From Streptococcus vicugnae (GTDB lineage: Bacteria > Bacillota > Bacilli > Lactobacillales > Streptococcaceae): a stretch of DNA of 64,000 nt. Positions 45,802-55,009 of this stretch are shown here, piece after piece. The position numbers and the translations under genes are program-made. The notes below the pieces were generated by a model. It was not told the DNA's origin and did no database searches. It saw only the letters and a list, made by a program, of their open reading frames with translations. The DNA lies in contig NZ_JAEMHW010000001.1 of the NCBI RefSeq assembly GCF_016461705.1, positions 372,001 to 436,000 on the forward strand, in the 5' to 3' direction. How positions within the stretch are numbered: position 1 is the first letter of the stretch; every line of letters begins with the position of its first letter.

Positions 45802-46611
45802 CTATTTGTTCAACTTTTCCAAATCAACATGTTGCACGTCAATCTCAGTTCCTAGCCAATTCACCGCAATTTCTTTAAAACGTTGACTACTTGCTGTTGT
45901 GTAAAAATGATGATCAACAGCATGTTCTGTGCGACTGTGATTAATTTCAAAGTAATTTAATAAGACTGATACATCGCGAATACACTCAGCACCACTATCA
46001 ATTAATTTTACATTTGCTCCCATCACATTTTGAATGATTGGGCGAAGCAATGGATAGTGTGTACAGCCAAGCACTAATGTATCAACTTTACCAACAAGTG
46101 GTGCTAAACTTTCGTAAACAACTTTTTTAGCAACACTTGATCCCATTTCATTTGACTCGACAATTGGAACAAACTTGGGACAAGCCAAACCACTCACTTC
46201 CATTTTGGGTGACAATGATTTTATCTTTTCAGGATAAACCTCTGAATTAATCGTCATCGGAGTTCCGATAATCCCAATCTTGCCATTACGTGTCGATTTT
46301 ATTGCAGCACTAGAACCTGGTAAAATCACACCAAGAACCGGAATATCAAGTTTTTCTTTGACTTCTTTCCACGCAACAGCTGTTGCAGTATTACAAGCAA
46401 AAACAATCATCTTAACATTTTTAGTTAATAAGAAATTAACCAATTCCCAAGTGTATTCTCTAATTTGTTCAGCAGGTCTAGGACCGTAAGGAGCTCTCGC
46501 TGAGTCTCCAATATATACAATTTCTTCATGTGGTAGCTGACGCATCAATTCACGCACAACGGTTAAGCCACCAACGCCAGAATCTAAAAAACCAATTGGT
46601 CTATTATCCAA
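45802..46611 (-). CDS. murI: Glutamate racemase
   Basis: A protein of about 269 residues, [21 protein letters not shown] at the N-terminus, with the two catalytic cysteines in VFACNTATA and [11 protein letters not shown]. It supplies D-glutamate for the peptidoglycan stem peptide added by MurD, before MurE. The reading frame stays open 45 codons further, but I start at TTG 46609-46611 because the protein homology begins there and a terminator hairpin (46650-46673) lies inside the extension. It is the first gene of the operon down to yidD. Confidence 0.94.
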   Translation of the reverse strand: MDNRPIGFLDSGVGGLTVVRELMRQLPHEEIVYIGDSARAPYGPRPAEQIREYTWELVNFLLTKNVKMIVFACNTATAVAWKEVKEKLDIPVLGVILPGSSAAIKSTRNGKIGIIGTPMTINSEVYPEKIKSLSPKMEVSGLACPKFVPIVESNEMGSSVAKKVVYESLAPLVGKVDTLVLGCTHYPLLRPIIQNVMGANVKLIDSGAECIRDVSVLLNYFEINHSRTEHAVDHHFYTTASSQRFKEIAVNWLGTEIDVQHVDLEKLNK

Positions 46612-46649
46612 ATTTTTTTGTCTTCTTTCTAAATGTAGACTTATAAAAA

Positions 46650-46673
46650 ACTCAGTTGGTGAGCCAACTGAGT
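46650..46673 (-). terminator. Terminator between yneF and murI
   Basis: ACTCAGTTGG and complement (46650-46659, 46664-46673) with a 4-base loop and TTTTTTATAAG tail on the minus strand. It is either the end of the yneF transcript or, if murI is transcribed from a promoter in 46680-46790, an attenuator in the murI leader. Confidence 0.82.
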
Positions 46674-46793
46674 CATTCATTTCTGAGCTCTGTGCTCGAA
46701 AACGTTTGTTAAAGACTGACTTGTATGTAAGGTCAAAAACTATCAAACAATAAGCCGTCCGCCTTTAGCATTTTTCAAACCAAAGCGTAAAGA

Positions 46794-47036
46794 TTATTTT
46801 TTAGCTTTTGCTGCAGCTGCTTTAGATTGCTTGATAATGTTACGGTACGTTTGTTGAATTTTAGCTTCACTAGGTTTTTGACCCATTTGGCTCATCATTT
46901 CACGGATCGCATCAGGCGTCAAGCGTGGGTGTTCACCGATTTCCTTTTCAAACTGTTTACGAGCAATAAAAACGCCACCAACAAGGCCACCAAACAAAGC
47001 AACCAAAACTAACAAAATCCAAAGAAATGTTGTCAT
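46794..47036 (-). CDS. yneF: YneF family (UPF0154) membrane protein
   Basis: An 80-residue protein with one N-terminal transmembrane helix ([30 protein letters not shown]), then a conserved cytoplasmic part ([30 protein letters not shown]) and a Lys/Ala tail. This is the complete UPF0154 signature. Function unknown. It stands alone between lysA and murI. Confidence 0.92.
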   Translation of the reverse strand: MTTFLWILLVLVALFGGLVGGVFIARKQFEKEIGEHPRLTPDAIREMMSQMGQKPSEAKIQQTYRNIIKQSKAAAAKAKK

Positions 47037-47135
47037 GAATATTTTCTCCTAAGTTTTTTACATAAATTATTATAGCAGAAATAGAAAGAGTTTACAAATT
47101 CTTGAAAGCTTTTTCGAAAGATAAAATAATATCAA

Positions 47136-47182
47136 AAAACAGCTAGTTTAGAGCTAAAAAATTACTCTAACCAACTGCTTTT
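47136..47182 (-). terminator. Terminator after lysA
   Basis: An imperfect hairpin pairing GCAG..GGTTAGAG with CTCTAAAC..AGCTG around an A/T-rich loop, followed by six T on the minus strand. Confidence 0.75.
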
Positions 47183-47186
47183 AGAT

Positions 47187-48428
47187 TTAATCAAAATCAA
47201 ACCCTTTGATAGTTGCAAAATAATCATCTGGGGTTTCTGCACGACGGATGAGACGGGCGCTGCCATCTTCTTGATAAAGAATCTCAGCTGAACGCAAACG
47301 TCCATTATATTGATAGCCCATTGAAAAACCATGCGCACCGGTATCATGAATGACAAGCGTATCTCCAACACGCGCTTCTGGCAATTCGCGTTGTTTAGCA
47401 AATTTATCATTATTCTCACAAAGTGATCCAACAACATCTACCACTTCTAGTTTGCCATCAGGATTAGTCATATTAGTAATGTGATGATAGGCGTCATACA
47501 TGGCTGGGCGCATCAAATTAACCGCTGATGCATCAACGCCGATATAAGTACGATAAGTTTGTTTACGGTGACGAACTTTTGTCACAAGTAAGCCATGTGG
47601 TGCCAACATAAAACGACCTAGTTCAGTGAAGATTTTGACATCACCAAGCCCTGCAGGAACTAATACCTCATCAAAGACACGGTGTACGCCTTCACCAATG
47701 ACAGCAATATCATTTGGTTTTTGGTCAGGCAAATAATTGACACCAACACCCCCAGACAAGTTGATAAAGTTGATTGTCACACCCGCTTTTTCTTTGACTT
47801 CAACAGCTAATTCAAATAACTGACGTGCCAATTCTGGATAATAATCATTTGTAACAGTATTTGACGCAAGGAAAGAATGGATACCAAAGTTTTTGACACC
47901 TTCTGCTTTCAAGTCTTTAAAACCTTGAATCAATTGAGTTTTGGTCATGCCAAATTTTGATTCTTCAGGATTATCCATAATATCTGTTCCAAGAGAGAAA
48001 ACACCGCCTGGATTATAACGGAGTGAAACAGTCTCAGGTAAACCTGCCACCTCTTTTAAGAAAGCGATGTGTTCATAAGCATCTAAATTAATCGTCGCTC
48101 CAATTTCCTTAGCGTACTGAAATTCACGCGCTGGTGTATCATTAGATGAGAACATAATATCAGTAAAGCCAAGTTTGTGGCTCATCAATAATTCAACTTC
48201 TGTTGCACAATCCACACCACAATTTTCCTCTTGGAGAATTTTCAAGATTGCTGGAGTTGGTGTTGCCTTAACCGCAAAATACTCCTTGAATCCCTTGTTC
48301 CAAGCAAAAGCCTTATTTAAAGCGCGAGCCTTTTCACGAATTCCTTTTTCGTCGTAAAGGTGAAAAGGAGTTGGAAATTCATTCGTAATTTTTTCAAGCT
48401 CTTTGGCTGAAATAAATGGTGTTTTCAT
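47187..48428 (-). CDS. lysA: Diaminopimelate decarboxylase
   Basis: A 413-residue PLP enzyme of alanine-racemase fold type III. The PLP lysine is in YFAVKATPTPAIL, with HSFLASNT-like, NLSGGVGVNYLP, ELGRFMLAPHG and the active-site cysteine region VGSLCENNDKFA. It converts meso-DAP to L-lysine, the residue MurE adds to the wall. Apparently monocistronic. No lysine riboswitch is visible in 48429-48510. Confidence 0.95.
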   Translation of the reverse strand: MKTPFISAKELEKITNEFPTPFHLYDEKGIREKARALNKAFAWNKGFKEYFAVKATPTPAILKILQEENCGVDCATEVELLMSHKLGFTDIMFSSNDTPAREFQYAKEIGATINLDAYEHIAFLKEVAGLPETVSLRYNPGGVFSLGTDIMDNPEESKFGMTKTQLIQGFKDLKAEGVKNFGIHSFLASNTVTNDYYPELARQLFELAVEVKEKAGVTINFINLSGGVGVNYLPDQKPNDIAVIGEGVHRVFDEVLVPAGLGDVKIFTELGRFMLAPHGLLVTKVRHRKQTYRTYIGVDASAVNLMRPAMYDAYHHITNMTNPDGKLEVVDVVGSLCENNDKFAKQRELPEARVGDTLVIHDTGAHGFSMGYQYNGRLRSAEILYQEDGSARLIRRAETPDDYFATIKGFDFD

Positions 48429-48517
48429 AGCAAGTTCCTCGAATTTTCAAAATATTAGGACTATTATAACACAAAGACTAAAAATCACCAATGAAATTTG
48501 ACTGAAAGCCTAAAAAA

Positions 48518-48543
48518 ACTAGTGCAACCAAGGTTACACTAGT
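48518..48543 (-). terminator. Terminator after the BI-1 gene
   Basis: ACTAGTGCAACC and GGTTACACTAGT (48518-48529, 48532-48543) pair with one mismatch; the minus strand continues with seven T. Confidence 0.88.
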
Positions 48544-48550
48544 TAGAAAA

Positions 48551-49243
48551 TTAATCATCACTTCCAAAAAGACGAAGTAGATTCAAGAACAAGTTGATAA
48601 AGTCAAGGTAAAGGCTAAGTGCCATTGAAATAGCCCAACCGTCACCAACATTGCCTCCGGTACTTTGATAAACACGCTTAATCATCTGATTATCATAAGC
48701 AATCAAACCAGAAAAGATTAAAACTGAAATAATACTAATGATGTAGCTCATTCCATCCAAGCCAATAAACATATTAACAACACTTGCAATGATGATACCA
48801 ATCAAGGCTGCCATAGCTGCTTTAGCAAAACCGGACAAATCTTTTTTAATGACAAAACCAAGTACTGACATGACACCAAAAACTAAAGCTGAGGAAACGA
48901 AGGCTTGTAAAACAGTTGTTTGTGTGTAAGCCACAATAACAAAACTTAAGGTGAAGCCATTTAAAGCTGAATAAAATAAGAACAGTGGCAAAGCCGACGG
49001 TGTGTTTTTACGAGCGGCATTACTAGCTAAGAAAACTAAAGCTAGTTCTAAAAATATTGCACCATAGTAAACAAATGGGTGATTATTGATAATGTTGATC
49101 ATATTGTCAGTAAATACATAAAGCATCAAAAATGATACAAAGGCTGACAACCCAATTCCCATACCAACTAGTCCATAGATTTTGGCAAAAAAGCGATTGA
49201 GACCACTATCAGTCTGCGTATAAATGATATTGTCTTGATTCAA
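48551..49243 (-). CDS. Bax inhibitor-1/YccA family membrane protein
   Basis: A 230-residue protein with seven hydrophobic helices. Family features include [38 protein letters not shown] and the C-terminal [19 protein letters not shown] with a conserved Asp. The bacterial homologue BsYetJ is a pH-dependent Ca2+ leak channel; the role here is not established. RBS GGGAGGAGG is present. It is separated from the upstream HD gene by 33 bases and may share its transcript. Confidence 0.92.
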   Translation of the reverse strand: MNQDNIIYTQTDSGLNRFFAKIYGLVGMGIGLSAFVSFLMLYVFTDNMINIINNHPFVYYGAIFLELALVFLASNAARKNTPSALPLFLFYSALNGFTLSFVIVAYTQTTVLQAFVSSALVFGVMSVLGFVIKKDLSGFAKAAMAALIGIIIASVVNMFIGLDGMSYIISIISVLIFSGLIAYDNQMIKRVYQSTGGNVGDGWAISMALSLYLDFINLFLNLLRLFGSDD

Positions 49244-49276
49244 AATAACCTCCTCCCAGATAACAAATTAATTCAA

Positions 49277-49780
49277 TTAACGATGGTTACTTGGTAAAAT
49301 CTTACGACTATAACGTCTTCTCTTGCCAAAACGATTGCGAAACGGAGTAATGGCTTCTTTAATAGCCCAATACTTATCTACCATCGTTACAATGTAACCT
49401 TCTTTGTAACGTGGTGGAGCAATTGTTGCTCCCCACATATGTTTCAAAATAATATCTTCTTCACGTTTGTTTAACGTTGTTAATTTTCTAGCGTTCCGTA
49501 CAGCAATCCTCGGATGCACCCAAGCATGTCCTTTATTGAATTTGGTTTCTCGCCAATCATAATAAAAGAAATCATGTAAAAGACCACCACGAGCCGTTGA
49601 TTTTTCATCCCAGCCAAGTTTTTTGGCAATCTTATAACTTGTATAAGCAACATTAATGGAATGTTCCATACGTGTTGAATAATGATGTTGCGTTATATTA
49701 TCTAATTTCTGAAAACGAGGATGTTCAATTAAATGACCAACAAGTTCCATAAATTCTTTATCTTTTTTATATGCAACCAT
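49277..49780 (-). CDS. HD-domain phosphohydrolase-like protein
   Basis: A protein of about 167 residues: HHYSTRMEHSINVAYTSYKIAKKLG holds the first His, RGGLLHDFFYYD the HD pair, and ILKHMWGATIAP a further His. These are the metal ligands of HD phosphohydrolases. The substrate is unknown. I use ATG 49778-49780, which has AGAAGGTG upstream; an upstream GTG overlaps this RBS. Conserved next to trmH and BI-1 in streptococci as far as I recall. Confidence 0.85.
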   Translation of the reverse strand: MVAYKKDKEFMELVGHLIEHPRFQKLDNITQHHYSTRMEHSINVAYTSYKIAKKLGWDEKSTARGGLLHDFFYYDWRETKFNKGHAWVHPRIAVRNARKLTTLNKREEDIILKHMWGATIAPPRYKEGYIVTMVDKYWAIKEAITPFRNRFGKRRRYSRKILPSNHR

Positions 49781-49875
49781 GAGAATCACCTTCTTTCACC
49801 CTAATTATAGCATATCAACTTAAATTAGACTGAAACCATGACTAGGAAATTCCAAGCACAAAAATTAATCGATTT

Positions 49876-50616
49876 TTAAATTAAATTAAAGAGAACAATC
49901 CCAGTTGCTACAGCAACATTCAAACTTTCAGCTTGTCCTGGCATAATGATATGAGCTAAAATATCTGCTTGCTTTGTCATTTGTTCAGAAATACCATTTC
50001 CTTCATTTCCCATGACAAGTGCAAAATCGCCCTTATGCTCAACGGTTTTATAATCCACAGAATCTTTAGATAGAGTTGTGGCAATTAACGGCACACCAAG
50101 ATGTTGTAACTTCTGACAAGCCTCATAAACATTCGTACGCCAAACCGGAAGATGGAAATGACTACCTTGCATCGAACGAAGAGTTTTTTGATTATAAATA
50201 TCAGCAGATTTGTCAGAGATTAAGACTCCGTCTAAACCAGCTGCATCAGCTGTACGAATCATTGTTCCAACATTCCCAGGATCTTGAACATCTTCTAATA
50301 CCAAGTATCGACCCACTTTCAAATCAGCTAAAGGCAAGCTTGGCATCACCACTTCAGCAATAATGCCTTGAGGTGTTTTAGAATCAGTCAATTCTCTCAG
50401 AACTTCTTGTGTCACAAAAGTGACGTTTGATAAGTGCTCAACACGATTCGCAAATTCTTCAAGAACAAAAATATTTAAAAAGGTCGCACCAGCTTTTTCA
50501 GCTTCTTCAAAAAGATGCCAACCTTCAATTAAGTAAGAATGCTCACGATATTTTTTTTTCAATAATTTTTTAGTCTTTTTAATGAGATTATTTGATTTAG
50601 AAGTTATAATAGTCAT
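49876..50616 (-). CDS. TrmH/SpoU family RNA 2'-O-methyltransferase
   Basis: A protein of about 246 residues. The N-terminal L30e-like RNA-binding part (SNNLIKKTKKLLKKKYREHSYLIEG) precedes the SPOUT core with YLVLEDVQDPGNVGTMIRTADAAG, VMGNEGNGIS and PGQAESLNVAVATGIVLF, the three SpoU motifs. It methylates rRNA or tRNA; the target is unassigned. The ATG at 50614-50616 matches the homologous start. No RBS is visible, and the -10 box lies only 6 bases upstream, so the mRNA is likely leaderless. Confidence 0.92.
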   Translation of the reverse strand: MTIITSKSNNLIKKTKKLLKKKYREHSYLIEGWHLFEEAEKAGATFLNIFVLEEFANRVEHLSNVTFVTQEVLRELTDSKTPQGIIAEVVMPSLPLADLKVGRYLVLEDVQDPGNVGTMIRTADAAGLDGVLISDKSADIYNQKTLRSMQGSHFHLPVWRTNVYEACQKLQHLGVPLIATTLSKDSVDYKTVEHKGDFALVMGNEGNGISEQMTKQADILAHIIMPGQAESLNVAVATGIVLFNLI

Positions 50617-50622
50617 AAGAAG

Positions 50623-50631
50623 ATTATAGCA
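50623..50631 (-). promoter_or_regulatory. Extended -10 promoter of trmH-family gene
   Basis: TGCTATAAT on the minus strand combines the TGn extension with a perfect -10 hexamer (50623-50628). The predicted start, about 7 bases on, falls at the A of the ATG (50616). The -35 region is weak, consistent with an extended -10 promoter. Confidence 0.72.
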
Positions 50632-50651
50632 CATAATAGGAGGAAATTGAG

Positions 50652-50930
50652 ATGAAAAAAGTACGTCTAATTGTCTCAGGCCGCGTTCAAGGGGTAGGCT
50701 TCCGCTATTCAACCTACGCACTTGCTCAAAATATCGGTGATATTTACGGTCGTGTTTGGAATAACGACGATGGCACTGTTGAAGTCCTCGCGCAATCTGA
50801 TGATTCCGCTAAAATGGCAAAATTTATCCAAGAAATCAGAAAAGGACCATCTCAATGGGCAAAAGTAACCTATGTTGATGTCAAAATGGCAAATTTTGAA
50901 GACTATAAGGATTTTCGCATTGCAAATTAA
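50652..50930 (+). CDS. acyP: Acylphosphatase
   Basis: A 92-residue ferredoxin-like enzyme. It has the substrate loop GRVQGVGFRYSTYALA with the catalytic Arg and the WNNDDGTVEV segment with the catalytic Asn. It hydrolyses acyl phosphates such as acetyl phosphate. RBS AGGAGG is strong. It is divergent from the trmH gene with only 35 bases between starts, and is followed by yidC. Confidence 0.96.
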   Translation: MKKVRLIVSGRVQGVGFRYSTYALAQNIGDIYGRVWNNDDGTVEVLAQSDDSAKMAKFIQEIRKGPSQWAKVTYVDVKMANFEDYKDFRIAN

Positions 50931-51032
50931 CATTTTCTGTAACCAGTCTCTAAAATAAGGCTGGAGACGTATTGAGAAAATACTGAAAAAACAGTAAAAT
51001 AATAGGGTATTATAATAAAAGGAAAAAAACAA

Positions 51033-51947
51033 TTGAAAAAGAAATTAAATCGTGTCCTTTTTTCAGGACTTAGCTTATCATTATTGTTCTTACTAAGTGG
51101 TTGTGTAAGCCGTGATTCAAGTGGTAACCCAACAGGTACTATTTGGCACTTACTTGGAGAACCGATGGCAAAACTTATTCAATACTTTGCCAATAACATC
51201 AACCTAGGCTTTGGTTTAGCCATTATCTTAGTAACAATCATTGTTCGTTGTATCATTCTTCCGCTTGGGCTTTACCAATCATGGAAAGCAAGCTATCAAT
51301 CAGAAAAGATGGCTTACTTAAAACCAATCTTTGCACCAATCAACGAACGTATGCGTAATGCGACTACACAAGAAGAAAAATTGGCTGCCCAAACAGAATT
51401 GATGGCTGCTCAAAAAGAAAATGGAATTAACATGCTTGGCGGTATGGGATGTCTTCCACTTCTTGTTCAAATGCCATTCTTCTCAGCTATGTATTTCGCA
51501 GCTCAATACACACAAGGTGTCGCTGAAAGTACTTTCCTAGGAATTGACCTTGGAAGTCGCAGCATGCCGCTTACAGCTGTCATCGCTATTCTCTACTTCT
51601 TCCAATCATGGTTATCAATGCAAGCTGTTGCTGAAGAACAACGTGCAGCCATGAAAGGAACAATGTACGTGATGCCACTCATGATGGTCTTCTTCGGTAT
51701 GAGCATGCCAGCAAGTGTCCTACTTTACTGGTTAGTCGGCGGTTTCTTCTCTATCATTCAACAATTGATTACGATGTTTATCATCAAACCAAAACTTCGT
51801 AAACAAATTGCTGAAGAATTTGAAAAGAATCCTCCAAAAACATACAAATCATCAAAACGTAAAGATGTAACACCAACAGCGACTACTCAACTTAACAAAC
51901 CTAAGAAAAGTAACCGCAACGCCGGAAAACAACGTAGTCGTAAATAA
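51033..51947 (+). CDS. yidC: YidC/Oxa1 membrane insertase (lipoprotein form)
   Basis: 304 residues. The signal peptide ends in LLFLLSGC (lipobox, Cys near residue 24). Five core helices follow: [24 protein letters not shown] with the conserved groove Arg, [21 protein letters not shown], and others up to [15 protein letters not shown]. The C-terminus is Lys/Arg-rich and binds the ribosome. It inserts membrane proteins with or without SecYEG; streptococci have two paralogues. The start is TTG at 51033 with AAAGGA upstream and a TATAAT at 51011-51016. Confidence 0.94.
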   Translation: MKKKLNRVLFSGLSLSLLFLLSGCVSRDSSGNPTGTIWHLLGEPMAKLIQYFANNINLGFGLAIILVTIIVRCIILPLGLYQSWKASYQSEKMAYLKPIFAPINERMRNATTQEEKLAAQTELMAAQKENGINMLGGMGCLPLLVQMPFFSAMYFAAQYTQGVAESTFLGIDLGSRSMPLTAVIAILYFFQSWLSMQAVAEEQRAAMKGTMYVMPLMMVFFGMSMPASVLLYWLVGGFFSIIQQLITMFIIKPKLRKQIAEEFEKNPPKTYKSSKRKDVTPTATTQLNKPKKSNRNAGKQRSRK

Positions 51948-51951
51948 TTAA

Positions 51952-51983
51952 AAAAACAGAGAGCAATCAAACTCTCTGTTTTT
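51952..51983 (+). terminator. Terminator after yidC
   Basis: AAAAACAGAGAG and CTCTCTGTTTTT arms (51952-51963, 51972-51983) with an 8-base loop. Confidence 0.92.
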
Positions 51984-52078
51984 GATACCCTTTTTATTTT
52001 AAAAAATAGCTAATAGTGTGAATAAAAAATCTTTTTTAGTGATTATAAATTCAAAAAGAAGCGACTTAAACCTAAAAT

Positions 52079-52105
52079 AAAAAAGGCTTAACAGCCTCTT
52101 TTTTT
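52079..52105 (-). terminator. Terminator after greA
   Basis: AGGCT and AGCCT arms (52084-52088, 52093-52097) with TAAC loop and A-rich/T-rich flanks; T-run on the minus strand. The 51984-52078 stretch between the two convergent terminators holds nothing recognisable. Confidence 0.82.
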
Positions 52106-52109
52106 ATGA

Positions 52110-52592
52110 TTAAGCAGTTTTTTCAACGCTAATAATTTCAACGTCATAGCTTCCTGCAGGTGAATCAATTGTTACAATTTCACCTGTTTTCTTACCAATC
52201 AAAGCTTGAGCGATTGGACTTTCATTAGAAATACGGCCAGCGAAAATATCCGCACCAGCTGCACCAACGATATGGTATACATCTTTATCAGTTGTTCCAA
52301 CTTCTTGAACAGTGACTGTTTTACCGATAGCAACTTCATCTTTAGCTACAGCATCGCTATCAATGATTTCTGCGTAACGGATTTTAGTTTCGATGATTTG
52401 GATTTGACCTTCAACGAATGCTTGTTCATCTTTTGCTGCATCATACTCAGAGTTTTCTGATAGGTCACCATATGAACGAGCGATTTTAATACGTTCAACA
52501 ACTTCAGGACGACGAACTAATTTTAATTCTTCTAATTCTTGTTCAAGTTGTTCTTTTTCAGCAAGGGTCATTGGATAAGTTTTTTCTGCCAT
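52110..52592 (-). CDS. greA: Transcription elongation factor GreA
   Basis: 160 residues: an N-terminal antiparallel coiled coil ([47 protein letters not shown]) whose tip acids DLSENSEYD enter the RNA polymerase secondary channel, and a C-terminal FKBP-like domain ([19 protein letters not shown]). It rescues backtracked polymerase by stimulating RNA cleavage. It lies downstream of mltG, as in other streptococci. Confidence 0.97.
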   Translation of the reverse strand: MAEKTYPMTLAEKEQLEQELEELKLVRRPEVVERIKIARSYGDLSENSEYDAAKDEQAFVEGQIQIIETKIRYAEIIDSDAVAKDEVAIGKTVTVQEVGTTDKDVYHIVGAAGADIFAGRISNESPIAQALIGKKTGEIVTIDSPAGSYDVEIISVEKTA

Positions 52593-52638
52593 TTTCTATC
52601 TCTTTTCTAAAAATTTATTTTTTGGATAATCTACAAAT

Positions 52639-52669
52639 ACAAACATGATGTTAATCACACCATGTTTGT
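52639..52669 (-). terminator. Hairpin between mltG and greA
   Basis: ACAAACATG and CATGTTTGT are perfect 9-base arms (52639-52647, 52661-52669) with a 13-base loop. The tail is only weakly T-rich, so some read-through into greA is possible. Confidence 0.65.
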
Positions 52670-52675
52670 CATCAA

Positions 52676-54364
52676 TTATTCATTTATTTGACTATTAACA
52701 TATTTTTCAACATTAGCTTGATGGTCATCAAAGTTCTCTGAGTAGTAGACCTTACCTGTCTTAACATCAGCAACAAAATAATAGTAATTTGTTGAAGCAG
52801 GGTTAACAGTTGCTTCAATAGCTGATAGGCTAGGAGCATCAACCGGACCAGGCATCAAACCAGTGTTAGTATAAACATTATACGGTGAATCAATCGATGT
52901 GTCAATACTTGCATCAGCCGCAAGACTTGTCTCTTCACCAAGTTTACCCATCGCATACAAGATAGCAATGTTACTTTGAAGAGGCATATTGTTATTCATG
53001 CGGTTATAAAAGACACTCGCAATATTACGACGATCGTCATCAGTTGAACCTTCTTTTTCAACTAATGATGCAAGAGTAAGCACATCATTGACTGTCATTC
53101 CTTTTGCAGCAATCGTATCGTAGTACTTAGACATATAAGAATCCATTGTTGAAATCATTTCTTCAACAATATCTTCCATACTTGTTTTTTTGTAATAACT
53201 ATAAGTTGCTGGGAAAAGATAACCTTCTAAACGATAAGTTACTTTATCAGCACTAGGAAGACTTCCTAAAAGTTTTGGATACTTAGCAGACATTTTTGAA
53301 ATAAAGTCTTCGTCTTGAACCACTTTCAAGAAATCATCGGCTGTATAAGGTGTAGAAGCATGCTTCTTAGCTGAATTCTTTGTTACAGCTTCAGAAATTT
53401 GCTTAATAGTATAGCCTTCTGTCACTAAGATTTTACCTAGTGAAGGTTTTTCTGGCTGAGCCGTTCCTCCTTCTTTTAGGAGTTTACAGATCTCATCTAA
53501 ATCCATGCTTGGTTGCAAATTGTAATAACCACTCTGAAAATTGCTATAGTTTTTAAATTTTGTATAGTAATTAAAAACCGTTGCACTCTTAATGACACCA
53601 GATTTCTCTAAAATTTGTCCAATATATTTGTTACCAGAGCCTTCTGGAATATCAACAGTAACGTATTTTGTTGACGAACTATCCAGTGGCTTAATAGAAC
53701 TATCAACGTAACGATATACAAAGAATCCTGTTGCTAGTAGGGCAATGATAATTGCTGAAATTAACACTAAAGCAATTTTTCCAGCTAGGCTATTTGTCTT
53801 TTGACGTTTTCTTCTACGTTTTGTTCCCACTTTATTCTCCAAGTCTGTCTCTGTCTCATCTGATTGCTCAGAATCTTGCTCAAAATGAAGGTCATCTTTT
53901 GATTCAGACTCACCTGAAGGTTTATCAGAAATATCTGGATTACCATCATACCCCACACCATCTGTCGCTCTCACAAAATAACTTTCTTGCTCATCAGCTT
54001 CAGCTGATTGTGCGCCATCAGGATTAAAGGTTTGATCAATATTTTTTAGTACGTCCTTAATTTTTTGATTATCTATTGTTGTCTCAATCTGATTTTCAGC
54101 CAAAGCCGATTTAGCTTTTGCTTCAAGGCGTCGTTTTTCTTCTCGAATCTTAGCCTCTTGGCGCTCTCTACGATCTTCAGCCTCATATTCAGCCATCAAT
54201 TGGGCAGTTCGACGGGCAAATTCTTCTGCTTCTTTTTCTTTTTGGCGAAGCTCTAAATCATGTTGTTTACGTAAGCGATTGGCTTCTTCAAGTTCTGCTA
54301 AAATCTGCTCCTTAAAACTTTTTTCTTTTCGAGTTTTTGGCTTATCGTCGTTAAATTCGGTCAA
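52676..54364 (-). CDS. mltG: Endolytic murein transglycosylase MltG
   Basis: 562 residues. The first 190 residues are cytosolic and charged, with a Glu/Arg-rich coiled coil. One transmembrane helix follows (IALVLISAIIIALLATGFFVYRY, about 195-220), then an extracellular LysM-like part and the YceG catalytic domain. The catalytic Glu is in LTLASLVEKEG, with SNIAILYAMGK and DSPYNVYTNTGLMPGPVDAPSL nearby. MltG cuts nascent glycan strands during peripheral growth. The long cytosolic region is typical of streptococci. Upstream of greA. Confidence 0.95.
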   Translation of the reverse strand: MTEFNDDKPKTRKEKSFKEQILAELEEANRLRKQHDLELRQKEKEAEEFARRTAQLMAEYEAEDRRERQEAKIREEKRRLEAKAKSALAENQIETTIDNQKIKDVLKNIDQTFNPDGAQSAEADEQESYFVRATDGVGYDGNPDISDKPSGESESKDDLHFEQDSEQSDETETDLENKVGTKRRRKRQKTNSLAGKIALVLISAIIIALLATGFFVYRYVDSSIKPLDSSSTKYVTVDIPEGSGNKYIGQILEKSGVIKSATVFNYYTKFKNYSNFQSGYYNLQPSMDLDEICKLLKEGGTAQPEKPSLGKILVTEGYTIKQISEAVTKNSAKKHASTPYTADDFLKVVQDEDFISKMSAKYPKLLGSLPSADKVTYRLEGYLFPATYSYYKKTSMEDIVEEMISTMDSYMSKYYDTIAAKGMTVNDVLTLASLVEKEGSTDDDRRNIASVFYNRMNNNMPLQSNIAILYAMGKLGEETSLAADASIDTSIDSPYNVYTNTGLMPGPVDAPSLSAIEATVNPASTNYYYFVADVKTGKVYYSENFDDHQANVEKYVNSQINE

Positions 54365-54460
54365 AGCTTATCCTCCTAATCTTAATCAATCGCCATTATA
54401 ACCTAAAAGCATTCTAAAATCAACTGACGAGGTGGTTTGTTATCTATTCTTAATAATAAA

Positions 54461-54955
54461 TCAGCCTGCTACTGGTGACTCCCAAACCATGTTAAACCAG
54501 CTAGAACCACCATGGGTTGACTCTGATTCTCCCTCATCATTGAAGCTATTTCTTTCATAGTAGGGAATAAGATTCTCGTGACAAGTCAGACTAATCCCCC
54601 TACGTTTTTGAGCAATCGCTAAATCTTTCATTGTCGCAAGCAAAGCCATGCCAATCCCCTGATTTTTAAAATCAGGCGCTACAGACAAGCTTGTGATGGC
54701 GATAAAACCTCCGGTAGCTGAATTTGAAACAACCTTATGAAATAAATCATCAGTTAAATAACGTTGAAAAATAACAGGTCCTTCAATATAGCCGCAAACC
54801 TTTCCATCAATCTCAGCTACCAAAAAAGTGTCTGGGATAGTCAGGATACGTTCTCTCATGTCTTCTAGACTTGCCGCTTCTTCTGCAGAGAAATTCTCAC
54901 GCTCAATAGCTATAATATCTTGTAAATCCTCAAGGCGTGCATTTCTTATAATCAT
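54461..54955 (-). CDS. GNAT family N-acetyltransferase
   Basis: About 164 residues. Acetyl-CoA motif A is SLSVAPDFKNQGIGMALLATMKDLA and the N-terminus is IIRNARLEDLQDIIAIERENF. The substrate is unknown. ATG 54953-54955 has the strong RBS GAGGGGG; a longer frame reads through the hairpin at 54974-54993 and is rejected. It is downstream of murC in the same direction. Confidence 0.9.
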   Translation of the reverse strand: MIIRNARLEDLQDIIAIERENFSAEEAASLEDMRERILTIPDTFLVAEIDGKVCGYIEGPVIFQRYLTDDLFHKVVSNSATGGFIAITSLSVAPDFKNQGIGMALLATMKDLAIAQKRRGISLTCHENLIPYYERNSFNDEGESESTHGGSSWFNMVWESPVAG

Positions 54956-54973
54956 AGAATCCCCCTCAAAAGA

Positions 54974-54993
54974 AAAAGAGCTTTCGCTCCTTC
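54974..54993 (-). terminator. Small terminator between murC and the GNAT gene
   Basis: GAGC-TTTC-GCTC (54978-54981, 54986-54989) with a T5 tail on the minus strand, placed 19 bases before the GNAT start. It is short, so probably a partial terminator or attenuator. Confidence 0.55.
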
Positions 54994-55009
54994 TCAAGAT
55001 AATCGGTTA

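Noticed and set aside
48429-48517. Lysine riboswitch before lysA
   Set aside because: The leader is too short and lacks the L-box conserved segments.
49838-49875. Terminator after the TrmH-family gene
   Set aside because: Only a very AT-rich weak self-complementary stretch; no GC stem, so not reported as a feature.
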